From IMG/VR virus record IMGVR_UViG_3300046004_001559, positions 1-36,082 of that record: 36,082 nucleotides of DNA; one strand, written 5' to 3'. The notes below the pieces were generated by a model. It worked only from the letters and a program-made list of their open reading frames with translations. It was not told the DNA's origin and made no database searches. The stretch comes from a virus. Of this stretch, positions 16,741 through 22,614 are shown in pieces; within the stretch, counting starts at the first letter, position 1, and the number at the start of each line of letters is the position of its first letter. The position numbers and the translations under genes were made by a program.

Positions 16741-16778
16741 CTTGTGGATCAATTCGCTGGAAACCGCAAGGGGTGGCG

Positions 16779-17285
16779 TTAAGCCGCCCTCTCCAAATCC
16801 CCAACAGCAATCTTCGCAGGGCCTCCCGTAAGCCTCCCGAGCGCCTTGATGAACACCGCAACCCGCTTTGCGCCCGGCTTGGCTTCCATGATCGTGGCGA
16901 GCATCCCGGCGAAGGGGCCTCCGATGATCTTCACCGCCTCGCCGTTGGCGTAGGTTATGCCCTTGCCTTGGGTGTAGTCAAAATGCCCTGCCCGCTCACG
17001 TTCGCGGATTTCGTGGACCCACTCAAACGGGATAGCCTGGGGATGGCCCGCGCCGATGAAGCCATCAATGCCGTCTGTCTGTTTGACCGTGTAGAAGCTC
17101 TGGCCTTCGTTCAGGCGGAAGAACAGGTAACGCGGCAGGATCGGGCGTTCTACCGTGTCTTTGATGCGGGCGTGCGAGCGCAGATGCTTTTCGCATGGGA
17201 CGTAAGCCTCTATCCCGCGTTCAGCGAGGGAGGCGGCGGCGCGGCGCTCTTGGCGAAGGCCGGTGTAGGCGACGAACCAGGACAT
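16779..17285 (-). CDS. NusG/RfaH-like transcription antitermination protein
   Basis: 168 residues. The N-terminal NGN domain is clear: WFVAYTGLRQERRAAASLAERGIEAYVP (3-30), then RPILPRYLFFRL (47-58) and TDGIDGFIG (70-78). A KOW domain occupies 115-150 (NGEAVKIIGGPFAGMLATI). This is the two-domain layout of NusG/RfaH, proteins that ride on RNA polymerase and change pausing and termination. ATG 17285 overlaps the previous stop (TGATG); a longer frame to 17573 is out of context. The gene is the last before the late leader, the place lambda-like phages keep Q, so a role in late antitermination is likely by inference. Confidence 0.92.
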   Translation of the reverse strand: MSWFVAYTGLRQERRAAASLAERGIEAYVPCEKHLRSHARIKDTVERPILPRYLFFRLNEGQSFYTVKQTDGIDGFIGAGHPQAIPFEWVHEIRERERAGHFDYTQGKGITYANGEAVKIIGGPFAGMLATIMEAKPGAKRVAVFIKALGRLTGGPAKIAVGDLERAA

Positions 17286-17461
17286 CAGTTCAACACCCCC
17301 CGCTCGGGCCGCGTCCAGCCGTTTTCGAGTAGCCAAGCCGTCATCAGCATGGCGTTGATCCCCGCTTGATCCCAACTTCGGCGACCGTTGGCAATGGCGT
17401 GCATAATCTCGTCCATTGTCGGCATGTATTCGTCGTCGTTTGATGGTTCTGGGATGGTCAT
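17285..17461 (-). CDS. Small acidic protein, unknown
   Basis: 58 residues from ATG 17461, which overlaps the previous stop as ATGA; an in-frame ATG 30 bp upstream is less likely. N-terminal acidic segment EPSNDDEYMPTMDEIMHAI, then WDQAGINAMLMTAWLLENGW. It is coupled to the NusG-like gene by TGATG. No family recognised. Confidence 0.65.
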   Translation of the reverse strand: MTIPEPSNDDEYMPTMDEIMHAIANGRRSWDQAGINAMLMTAWLLENGWTRPERGVLN

Positions 17462-17640
17462 GCCTTCTCCCCAATCTGAGAGCGAAGCCACCGGGCAGGG
17501 TGTAAGAACCCTTCGTTGGCAAGCTGGGTCGCCAGTTCCTCGATTGCAGCGATAGCCAGACGTTCAGCGTCAACGTTGGCGATGGGCTTGCCCTGGTGGA
17601 TTAGCTCTGCGTCTAGGGCTTCGGAGATGCGGGGGATCAT
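17458..17640 (-). CDS. Small helical protein, unknown
   Basis: 60 residues, predicted almost wholly helical (DAERLAIAAIEELATQLANEGF), ending with PARWLRSQIGEKA. The ATG overlaps the upstream stop (ATGA), and its own stop overlaps the next start. It belongs to a run of small coupled genes between the replication genes and NusG-like gene. Function unknown. Confidence 0.65.
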   Translation of the reverse strand: MIPRISEALDAELIHQGKPIANVDAERLAIAAIEELATQLANEGFLHPARWLRSQIGEKA

Positions 17641-18002
17641 TTAGGGTTCATCCCGGGAACTGCATTGGAGGCCGGTTTTGCACTGGAAAGGGCGGCCTTG
17701 ATGCGCGCGCGCATTTCGGCGGCGATGGCTTCCGGGTCATCACCCCGGGCCACGGCTTCGGCGATCACCTCCGCATCGGTCAGGGCCATGATGCGGTCAA
17801 CCTCGCGCTCCGCGATTATGGCCTCGTGGAACCGCACCGTCTCGCTGGCGAACCACTGGATTACATCGGACCCCAAAGGGCAGTTCGTGGCCCGCGCGAA
17901 AATGTGCAGGCCGTTCATCGCCTCACGCCAGACCGGGGCGGCCTCTTTGAAATGGGTGTCCAGTGCAGAACCGGCTGTCAGGGCGTGGTCCCGGGATGCC
18001 AT
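17637..18002 (-). CDS. Hypothetical helical protein
   Basis: 121 residues from ATG 18002, chosen because AAGGAAG lies five bases upstream; a GTG at 18023 overlapping the previous stop (GTGA) is an alternative. The middle contains FASETVRFHEAIIAEREVDRI followed by Ala/Glu helices (DAEVIAEAVARGDDPEAIAAEMRARI). No known domain. It may be a small regulatory or replication-linked protein, from context only. Confidence 0.65.
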   Translation of the reverse strand: MASRDHALTAGSALDTHFKEAAPVWREAMNGLHIFARATNCPLGSDVIQWFASETVRFHEAIIAEREVDRIMALTDAEVIAEAVARGDDPEAIAAEMRARIKAALSSAKPASNAVPGMNPK

Positions 18003-18019
18003 CAAATCTTCCTTTCCGA

Positions 18020-18157
18020 TCACTCGACCACCTCCCGAACGTCAACGCCCTCTTTCCGCAGATATGCGAGAAGGTCCTCGACCTGGGCAGGCGTAAACCA
18101 TGATCCCGTCTTCAGCTTCAGGGCTTGTCTCAGCGTGTAGATGAGGCGGTCGGTCAT
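18020..18157 (-). CDS. Small hypothetical protein, 45 residues
   Basis: A short ORF starting TDRLIYTLRQALKLKTGSWF and ending LRKEGVDVREVVE. Its ATG overlaps the stop of the putative helicase-loader-like gene as ATGA, and a GTG start candidate overlaps its own stop, so it fits the coupled chain. The second half (FTPAQVEDLLAYLRKEG) looks like one helix-turn-helix-sized helical pair. Function unknown. Confidence 0.55.
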   Translation of the reverse strand: MTDRLIYTLRQALKLKTGSWFTPAQVEDLLAYLRKEGVDVREVVE

Positions 18158-18720
18158 TGGCTGTTAAACCTCACCATTGCGCTCTCGATACCCGTCAGCA
18201 TGGCTTGGCGAGGGGATGCGTAGCGGTCGCACTCAGCAACAATCTCCCCCAGCGTCGGGAACCAGCTACAGCGCACGGCAAGTTCCTCGCACGCCTTCAG
18301 GGCCACGTCGGCGGGGTATCGCTTCAGGGCGCCAGCGTAAAGCGCCAGCGTCAGCATCGCCGCCTCCTGCGACTTGCGCCCGCCTGCTGTCGCCACCTGG
18401 AGCATCGCCAGCCAGTTTTCGGCCTGCTCCGTGGTCGGCGGCGCCATCGCCGCTTCAACCTTGCGATAGGCCGCCGGGAGGTTCGCGCCAACACCGCCGA
18501 CCTGACAGCCCTTCGCCACGCGATAAGCGGGCTTGTCGGGGGGGTAGCGCCATTCAAACACCGGCTCGACCTCGACGCTCAGCGATGATTGAAGCGAAGT
18601 CCGAAGGGCCTTGTCCGTAGCCACCGGGTCTCGCCCCACCAGCCACGCGCGGGCCTGCTCTTCGGTTGCGACACCAGTTCCGCCATGTTGCGGGCCAGTC
18701 GGACTTGCGGCCTCCTGCAC
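18154..18720 (-). CDS. Putative replication accessory (helicase-loader-like) protein
   Basis: About 188 residues from GTG 18720; TTG 18762 and GTG 18639 are other possible starts. The C-terminal half has LYAGALKRYPADVALKACEEL and then SWFPTLGEIVAECD, with a final R.AML. This 'YP.DV...W.PTL.E' arrangement is familiar from phage replication accessory proteins paired with DUF1376 genes, of lambda P-like size and position. The 5' part overlaps the DUF1376 gene by up to 167 bp in another frame. The role in replication is inferred, not shown. Confidence 0.55.
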   Translation of the reverse strand: MQEAASPTGPQHGGTGVATEEQARAWLVGRDPVATDKALRTSLQSSLSVEVEPVFEWRYPPDKPAYRVAKGCQVGGVGANLPAAYRKVEAAMAPPTTEQAENWLAMLQVATAGGRKSQEAAMLTLALYAGALKRYPADVALKACEELAVRCSWFPTLGEIVAECDRYASPRQAMLTGIESAMVRFNSQ

Positions 18721-19315
18721 CCGGCTTAGCGCACCAGAAATCGCGGAACTTATCGGCTTCAAGGGTGATCTCCTCGTCTGTCATACCCTGAGCGGTGGCG
18801 AAGGCATAGCCTCCGGGATCGGGCGTCCAGTCGTCAGGAAGACGGGAGCCCTTGGCCTTCGGTTCGATTGTCTTTGCAGAGGCGGTAGCCTCTGTTTCTT
18901 TCTTACTTTCTGGTTCTAACTCTGGTTCTGAAGAATGCTCTGGCAAAACTGTAGCAATTGCCACAGGCTGCGCGTTATTTTTCAATGACTTAGCCACACC
19001 GCCGCGAGTTCCAGCTTCGGCACGTTTGATCGACTTTTCTTGCGCTTTTTCGAGCTCAAGCATGAGCCGTCGGCTAACCAAATTGCTTCCGTCATTGTCA
19101 AAAAACGCCACCACGGCGGCCCCAATTTTCGACCAGCGCGACTGAGTGCAGCCCGCCAGCCGCGCCAGCGTTTTAGCGTCGTTCGGGAGGCTTCCACCGA
19201 CACGCCACATGGTCATCAACAGCAGCAAATACGCGCCATGCTGCTCCGTCGTTAAATGGCGCGTGTCGCCCAGATAATCGGCGACATAAAGCTGCATGAA
19301 CGGCGGCGCGCTCAT
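18554..19315 (-). CDS. DUF1376-like replication initiation protein
   Basis: 253 residues from the ATG that overlaps the zinc-protein stop as ATGA. Residues 5-60 (PPFMQLYVADYLGDTRHLTTEQHGAYLLLL.. and SLPNDAKTLARLAG) are the DUF1376 signature, a winged-helix-like domain found in phage replication initiators. A charged linker rich in Glu/Lys follows, then DEEITLEADKFRDFW and DWPATWRNWCRNR, typical of the C terminus of these proteins. It likely binds the phage origin, which may lie inside the gene. A Gly/Arg-rich tail overlaps the next gene. Confidence 0.8.
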   Translation of the reverse strand: MSAPPFMQLYVADYLGDTRHLTTEQHGAYLLLLMTMWRVGGSLPNDAKTLARLAGCTQSRWSKIGAAVVAFFDNDGSNLVSRRLMLELEKAQEKSIKRAEAGTRGGVAKSLKNNAQPVAIATVLPEHSSEPELEPESKKETEATASAKTIEPKAKGSRLPDDWTPDPGGYAFATAQGMTDEEITLEADKFRDFWCAKPGAGGRKSDWPATWRNWCRNRRAGPRVAGGARPGGYGQGPSDFASIIAERRGRAGV

Positions 19316-19692
19316 CCCACGGACCACGCCCGAATGAGTTTGCGGGCTTGATCGGCTGACAGATACCGGAAAGACAGCGGCTTCTTCAGGATGGCAGAGC
19401 CCATGTTATAGGCCCGGCTCCTCGCCTTGTATGGCGGGCCGCCCATAAACCGGTGAATGTCTTCCACCAGGGCGTTAAACAGCCCCATCGCCTCCACGCG
19501 AAGGTCATGGGTTTCGCGGTGAGCTGGACGCCCGTTGACTTCCATTGTCGGGGTAGCGGCGGCAAAGGCCCCGCACTCACACTTCCAGCCCGGCCCGTCG
19601 TCTCCGACCTGAAAAAATGGCCGCTTGCCGCATTCGCAGCATCGCTTCGGCTTGTAGTTCGGAGGCGGGGAAAGTATGTTCTCGGCGTTCAT
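19312..19692 (-). CDS. Zinc-finger protein, DUF3268-like
   Basis: 126 residues. An N-terminal zinc ribbon has Cys18/19, Cys21, Cys38 and Cys40 around a Trp (CCECGKRPFF..WKCECGAFAAATPTMEVNGRPA), followed by helices with LRVEAMGLFNALVEDI and SRAYNMG. This matches the DUF3268 zinc-finger pattern of phages. ATG has AAAGGAAC upstream, so it is translated independently after the hairpin at 19722-19755. Probably a DNA-metabolism accessory protein; the activity is not known. Confidence 0.7.
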   Translation of the reverse strand: MNAENILSPPPNYKPKRCCECGKRPFFQVGDDGPGWKCECGAFAAATPTMEVNGRPAHRETHDLRVEAMGLFNALVEDIHRFMGGPPYKARSRAYNMGSAILKKPLSFRYLSADQARKLIRAWSVG

Positions 19693-19721
19693 CGGCGTTT
19701 GTTCCTTTAGCCGGTGGTCAG

Positions 19722-19755
19722 CGGGCAGGTTGAGCGGTTGGACGCTCCCTGCCCG
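19722..19755 (-). terminator. Strong hairpin between DnaA-like and zinc-protein genes
   Basis: An 8-bp stem (19722-19729 with 19748-19755), a two-base bulge and a further 5-bp stem (19732-19736 with 19743-19747) around a 6-base loop. It follows the DnaA-like gene stop at 19762 in the leftward transcript. No U-tract follows, so it may only slow polymerase, stabilise RNA, or be a regulated attenuator. Confidence 0.5.
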
Positions 19756-19761
19756 ACGTGT

Positions 19762-20052
19762 CTAACTCATTTCAATGTTCTGTCCAATGCGTCGCTCATG
19801 CGCCCGTATCCCATGAATGACGGTCGAGTGGTCGCGGTTTAGAAAACGCCCGATCTGAGGGAGTGTCCACCGGCCTTCCTGACGCATTAGCCACATGGCT
19901 TCCTGGCGAGCGCGGGCCAGCCAAGCGTCCCGCCTCGATCCTTTTAACTCAGCGACTGAGACGCGCCGATCCGCCGCAACCCGTGCCGCAATCTTGGCCA
20001 TCGTCGGGGCGGTGCTGATCCAGCCTTTCCAAAGGCTCAGAACCGCCGCCAT
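19762..20052 (-). CDS. Stand-alone DnaA domain IV-like DNA-binding protein
   Basis: 96 residues. Residues 30-90 reproduce the DnaA C-terminal domain: RVSVAELKGSRRDAWLARARQEAMWL, then LPQIGRFLNRDHSTVIHGI with the DHSTV signature that reads the DnaA box. There is no AAA+ ATPase domain, and the protein is complete, so it is a natural domain-only protein rather than a fragment. Start ATG overlaps the upstream stop (TAATG). It may bind DnaA boxes to start phage replication or compete with host DnaA. Domain call is strong; the role is inference. Confidence 0.85.
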   Translation of the reverse strand: MAAVLSLWKGWISTAPTMAKIAARVAADRRVSVAELKGSRRDAWLARARQEAMWLMRQEGRWTLPQIGRFLNRDHSTVIHGIRAHERRIGQNIEMS

Positions 20053-20327
20053 TAGACGCGACCGTAGCCGATCATACGCAGATGGGCCCTGCAAGCATTC
20101 ACCGTTCGTCCCAACTCATCGGCCATCCGCTTATAGGACCAGCCAAGCCGATACATTTCGACGAGCCGGTCCTCCTGGTAGGCCCACGGCTTCTGATACA
20201 TGATCGGGCCAATCGTCTGAGGCGTGACCGTCACGGGCTGAACGTGCAGCCGGTCCATCATCTCAGAGAACCCCGCAAACGTCGCCAGAACGTCGGGGGC
20301 GTCAACACGGCGGAAGTTGTCAGGCAT
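20052..20327 (-). CDS. SANT/GcrA-N-like small HTH protein
   Basis: 91 residues from ATG 20327 (AGGAG lies 11 bases upstream; the ATG overlaps the GcrA-like stop by 8 bp). Longer in-frame starts would lie deep in the previous gene. The C-terminal 45 residues (AYQEDRLVEMYRLGWSYKRMADELGRTVNACRAHLR) have the three-helix pattern seen in the N-terminal domain of GcrA and Myb/SANT proteins: acidic-aromatic helix, 'L...G.S...MA..LGRT', recognition helix. It likely binds DNA, perhaps with the neighbouring GcrA-like protein. Confidence 0.65.
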   Translation of the reverse strand: MPDNFRRVDAPDVLATFAGFSEMMDRLHVQPVTVTPQTIGPIMYQKPWAYQEDRLVEMYRLGWSYKRMADELGRTVNACRAHLRMIGYGRV

Positions 20328-20967
20328 AGCGGCGAACGCTCCTGTAAAGCTGCTTTCCGGTCGTGGCGGGGGCGTTATAGGCTCGCGCCTCATGTTCTCC
20401 GCAGTAGGTCGCATCCCCCGACCGTTGACCGCACATGACCAAATCAGCACCCGAGCCCGTCAGCGGCCATCTACAGGCCCCACGGGCGGGGATTGTCAGG
20501 ACAGTGCAGCCCTTGATGTTGGGATCGGCAGCCTCGCAGACGATACGGGCGGGGGCCTTGCTCTGACCCAGCTCGCGCTTGCGCCTTGCGGAATCGGTAC
20601 CATTGCGACCGGCTCCGGTGAACGGAGCCAGGACAAACGAACGGGCGTCGATGATGGAGATTTTCAGCGTGCGCGTGCGGGACAGGACTTGATTATAGGT
20701 GAACCCCAGCACGTCGGCCATGTCCTGACGGCTGGCCTTGTTTTTCGCCATCTCCCGCAGCTTGTCGTCCAGTTCGGGGGACCATTTGGCGCTGTCTCTC
20801 ATGGAGATGGACGGCCCGGCGCGGCTTCCACTCAGCCCCATCCGATGCACAACCCCGATGATTGAATTGCGACTGACGCCGTATTGCCGCCCGATGATCG
20901 TTGCGGAAAAGCCCTGCTGCCAGAGCTTGGCGACTTCGGCCCGTTTCTCGTCGGTCCAGATGGTCAT
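20320..20967 (-). CDS. GcrA-like cell-cycle regulator with an extra HTH segment
   Basis: 215 residues. Residues 1-48 (IWTDEKRAEVAKLWQQGFSA, then GVSRNSIIGVVHRMGLSG) are the diagnostic GcrA DNA-binding domain. The C-terminal part keeps the GcrA-type sigma70-contact zinc-like motif: ACRWPL (164-169), CG at 179-180, then YCGEHEARAY (188-197). Between them, residues 61-102 form a second SANT/HTH-like unit (KWSPELDDKLREMA...QDMADVLGFTYNQVL), absent from ordinary GcrA of about 170 residues. GcrA activates sigma70 promoters at methylated GANTC sites in Caulobacter. A phage version could redirect host transcription. Coupled by ATGA at both sides or by overlap. Confidence 0.88.
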   Translation of the reverse strand: MTIWTDEKRAEVAKLWQQGFSATIIGRQYGVSRNSIIGVVHRMGLSGSRAGPSISMRDSAKWSPELDDKLREMAKNKASRQDMADVLGFTYNQVLSRTRTLKISIIDARSFVLAPFTGAGRNGTDSARRKRELGQSKAPARIVCEAADPNIKGCTVLTIPARGACRWPLTGSGADLVMCGQRSGDATYCGEHEARAYNAPATTGKQLYRSVRRYA

Positions 20968-21143
20968 GGCCGCACCGTCACAATCCGCCCATCGGGAAGC
21001 CGAGCGTTGTAGATAAAGCCCCCAAGGGCCAGCACCTTGCGGACGTAAACAGCGTCACCCGGCCCCAGGTCCAAAGGCTTCTGGGTAATGTCTATGCCGC
21101 GTTGTGACCAGTGCAGATTGGTCTTTCCAGACGTTCTCGTCAT
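20964..21143 (-). CDS. Small basic hypothetical protein
   Basis: 59 residues starting TRTSGKTNLHWSQRGIDITQ and ending FIYNARLPDGRIVTVRP. ATG overlaps the HNH gene stop and its stop overlaps the GcrA-like start, both as ATGA. The C-terminal half looks like a small SH3/OB-like beta unit (GDAVYVRKVLALGGFIY). No family recognised. Confidence 0.6.
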   Translation of the reverse strand: MTRTSGKTNLHWSQRGIDITQKPLDLGPGDAVYVRKVLALGGFIYNARLPDGRIVTVRP

Positions 21144-21493
21144 TGTCCGAACTTCCTTGATGGTATGGGCCTGCTCCCCTTGGAGAACGGGCGGGATTTC
21201 ATGCGGGATGGCTTGCGGGTGTCTGGGTCAGACTTGGCGATGATGCGCTTGACCTTGGCCCTGACAGTGGCGTCCTTCGCGGTCTTCGGCTTGTCGCAGG
21301 CGGGGCAGAAAAACCGCAGGTTGGCATCATCATCCGCGCCACCCATCCAAAGCGGGATGCGGTGATCTATGACCGTTCCTTCCATCGGGACCTTGGCCCC
21401 GCATTCGCAGCGACCGTTGCAGGCAAGAAACAACCGAAGCCGTCTTGCCTTCGTCATCGCCTTGCGCGGGGTTGGGCCGACAGGCTCACGCAC
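21140..21493 (-). CDS. HNH endonuclease (operon-resident type)
   Basis: 117 residues. Core motif: ACNGRCECGAKV (paired Cys), VIDHRIPLWMGGADDDANLRFFCPACDKPKT in which Asp43-His44, Asn58 and Cys63/Cys66 supply the HNH and zinc ligands. The basic tail ends with KPSRMKSRPFSKGSRPIP, common in phage HNH proteins of proteobacteria. Start GTG 21493 overlaps the previous TAG by one base, and the pre-core PTPRKA segment is conserved in this group. Unlike the two antisense HNH genes, it is collinear and coupled with neighbours, so it is likely a phage function (packaging or recombination nuclease) rather than a mobile gene. Confidence 0.82.
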   Translation of the reverse strand: MREPVGPTPRKAMTKARRLRLFLACNGRCECGAKVPMEGTVIDHRIPLWMGGADDDANLRFFCPACDKPKTAKDATVRAKVKRIIAKSDPDTRKPSRMKSRPFSKGSRPIPSRKFGQ

Positions 21494-21666
21494 TAGCGGC
21501 GAATCTCCGCCCGCAGAATGTCATTCGTCGCAGCCATGAGAGCCGCCCGCGTGTGATGGATTTCCCGAGTGTCGCCACGGGCCATTGCGGCGCGATGGGC
21601 GATAAACGCGCGTGATCTGGCGCGGGCCAGCTTTGCGAGCCGGAGCTTTTTGAACAGCTTGAACAT
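21493..21666 (-). CDS. Small basic helical protein, unknown
   Basis: 57 residues, very basic N terminus (FKLFKKLRLAKLARARSRAF), then an Ala-rich helix ending TNDILRAEIRR. A strong GGGGAG ribosome site precedes the ATG. It is the first gene after the hairpin at 21693-21723. A larger overlapping frame (to 21866) runs through the hairpin and is unlikely. Function unknown; DNA- or RNA-binding is possible from charge. Confidence 0.6.
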   Translation of the reverse strand: MFKLFKKLRLAKLARARSRAFIAHRAAMARGDTREIHHTRAALMAATNDILRAEIRR

Positions 21667-21692
21667 GGTGTCTCCCCTTTGCTCCCCCTGTT

Positions 21693-21723
21693 GGGGCCGG
21701 TCAGTTGCGCGCTGACCGGCCCC
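21693..21723 (-). terminator. Perfect 12-bp hairpin after the HTH gene
   Basis: Positions 21693-21704 pair perfectly with 21712-21723 around a 7-base loop. It lies after the HTH gene stop (21766) and before the next leftward ribosome site. The stem is nearly all G/C but has no U-tract in either direction. It would strongly pause RNA polymerase and is a candidate regulated terminator between immediate-early and later leftward genes. Confidence 0.6.
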
Positions 21724-21765
21724 TTCGCAGCGCCTCCGGGGGAGGAACGGGCGCCGCGAATGGTG

Positions 21766-21963
21766 TTAGGATCGGCTGGCGATCTCGTCTTCCAACGCCC
21801 TCTGCACCACGCGAACCGTGGACAGTTTCGGATCAGCTCCACGCATCCAGTCCGACCAGGTGGCAACGCGAACGCAGCCCCTTTTCATCACGGCGCTAAT
21901 GGGGACGCGGGCCTGATAGGCGCGGTCTTTGATCTCGATAATCAGGGGGTCAAGCTGGATCAT
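21766..21963 (-). CDS. Small Xre/Cro-like HTH regulator
   Basis: 65 residues from ATG 21963; a TTG 42 bp upstream is possible. The pattern is a lambda-repressor-like HTH: LDPLIIEIKDRAYQARVPIS, then VRVATWSDWMRGADPKLSTVRVVQRAL, with the 'W..W.RG..P...T' signature of small phage DNA-binding proteins. It is the first leftward gene, opposite the rightward early operon, where Cro/CI-type regulators sit. No ribosome site is visible and a promoter-like sequence ends six bases before the ATG, so the message may be leaderless. Confidence 0.75.
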   Translation of the reverse strand: MIQLDPLIIEIKDRAYQARVPISAVMKRGCVRVATWSDWMRGADPKLSTVRVVQRALEDEIASRS

Positions 21964-21969
21964 GGCGCT

Positions 21970-21998
21970 ACGGTAAGCCGCAAACTTTTTTCGGTCAA
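21970..21998 (-). promoter_or_regulatory. Leftward promoter candidate for HTH gene
   Basis: TTGACC at 21998-21993, a 17-base spacer, then TACCGT at 21975-21970. Transcription would begin at or within a base or two of the ATG at 21963, giving a leaderless message as known for lambda cI and many Caulobacter genes. The -10 match is modest. Confidence 0.4.
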
Positions 21999-22013
21999 GC
22001 GCCAATTTAGGTG

Positions 22014-22042
22014 TTGACGGGCGTTACGGCGGGGCGTCTTAT
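22014..22042 (+). promoter_or_regulatory. Rightward early promoter candidate
   Basis: TTGACG at 22014-22019, a 17-base spacer and TCTTAT at 22037-22042. The start would lie near 22049, leaving a short leader with the AGGGAG ribosome site before ATG 22069. GGGCGT occurs twice (22019-22024 and 22032-22037), 13 bp apart inside the spacer, which could be operator half-sites. It lies back to back with the leftward candidate. Confidence 0.5.
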
Positions 22043-22068
22043 GGTGACACCAACAGGGAGCCATCCAC

Positions 22069-22293
22069 ATGACCTACGAACAAAGCATGATGAACGCGGG
22101 CCAACGCTACTTCGCCGAGCCGGTCGTGTTCGCCGTCCGCAAGAGCCTCGGCCTGATCTGGGTCACCGAGTTTGGCGAGCCCGACGATTGCCGCGAGCGG
22201 GAAGAAACCGACCACGGCCCGTTCATGGACGCCGCGGACGCCTTCGAACAGTGCGGTAAGCCGTCCGTCTGGGTCGTCGAGTTCTCGGCCTAA
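22069..22293 (+). CDS. First rightward early gene, hypothetical
   Basis: 74 residues with a small beta-rich fold (VVFAVRKSLGLIWVTEFGEP, DHGPFMDAADAFEQC). AGGGAG lies eight bases before the ATG. It is the first product of the early operon and therefore a candidate for host takeover, but no family is recognised. Confidence 0.7.
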   Translation: MTYEQSMMNAGQRYFAEPVVFAVRKSLGLIWVTEFGEPDDCREREETDHGPFMDAADAFEQCGKPSVWVVEFSA

Positions 22294-22324
22294 CCCACTT
22301 ACCACCTACTCGGATAACCCGCCC

Positions 22325-22353
22325 AAGCCCGGAGCCGAAAGGTGGCCGGGCTT
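22325..22353 (+). other. Hairpin between first and second early genes
   Basis: An 8-bp perfect stem (22325-22332 with 22346-22353) with a 13-base loop, in the 87-bp gap after the first early gene. No U-tract follows, so at most partial termination or RNA stabilisation of the first message. Confidence 0.45.
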
Positions 22354-22380
22354 CTGGCGTGTAAGACAACGAGGCACGCA

Positions 22381-22614
22381 ATGCAGATTGATCCATATTC
22401 CGCAGAAGGCCTCGCCTTCCTCGCAGACTATCTGGCGGACGGCTCGCCCATCGAAGACGCCATCCATGACGAGCTGATTACCTGCGGCATCTGTGATGGT
22501 CACTTCACCGATCCCCGCCGCGATGGCGACGCCGAAGCTCTCGACTGCTGGGCTTGCAAGTCCTGCATTGGCGAGGAGCGTTACAGCACCATCACGCGGA
22601 GTTGGTCGGTATGA
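22381..22614 (+). CDS. Small zinc-ribbon protein, unknown
   Basis: 77 residues from the ATG preceded by GAGG. Five cysteines form a ribbon-like arrangement: Cys35 and Cys38 (CGICDGHF), then Cys56, Cys59 and Cys62 (CWACKSC). The N-terminal half is helical (SAEGLAFLADYLADG). Probably a metal-binding accessory protein; function unknown. Confidence 0.65.
   Translation: MQIDPYSAEGLAFLADYLADGSPIEDAIHDELITCGICDGHFTDPRRDGDAEALDCWACKSCIGEERYSTITRSWSV

Larger units (their letters stand above)
16450..16778 (-). promoter_or_regulatory. Structured late leader between NusG-like gene and packaging genes
   Basis: About 330 bp with no convincing gene. In the leftward transcript it contains, in order, an ops-like hairpin (16719-16740), then two adjacent stem-loops (16653-16675 and 16619-16647) five bases apart, then an unstructured stretch to the late ribosome site. 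It is the longest non-coding stretch in the window and sits exactly between a NusG paralog and the late genes. It may be a loading or antitermination site. I found no convincing promoter in it. Confidence 0.5.

Noticed and set aside
16779-17573. 264-residue version of the NusG-like protein
   Set aside because: The first 96 residues overlap two coupled genes in another frame; NusG family proteins begin near the WFV motif.
21486-21866. 126-residue leftward ORF across the 12-bp hairpin
   Set aside because: Cys/Pro/Arg-rich mirror-like sequence; the 57-residue frame at 21493-21666 has a good ribosome site and better coupling.
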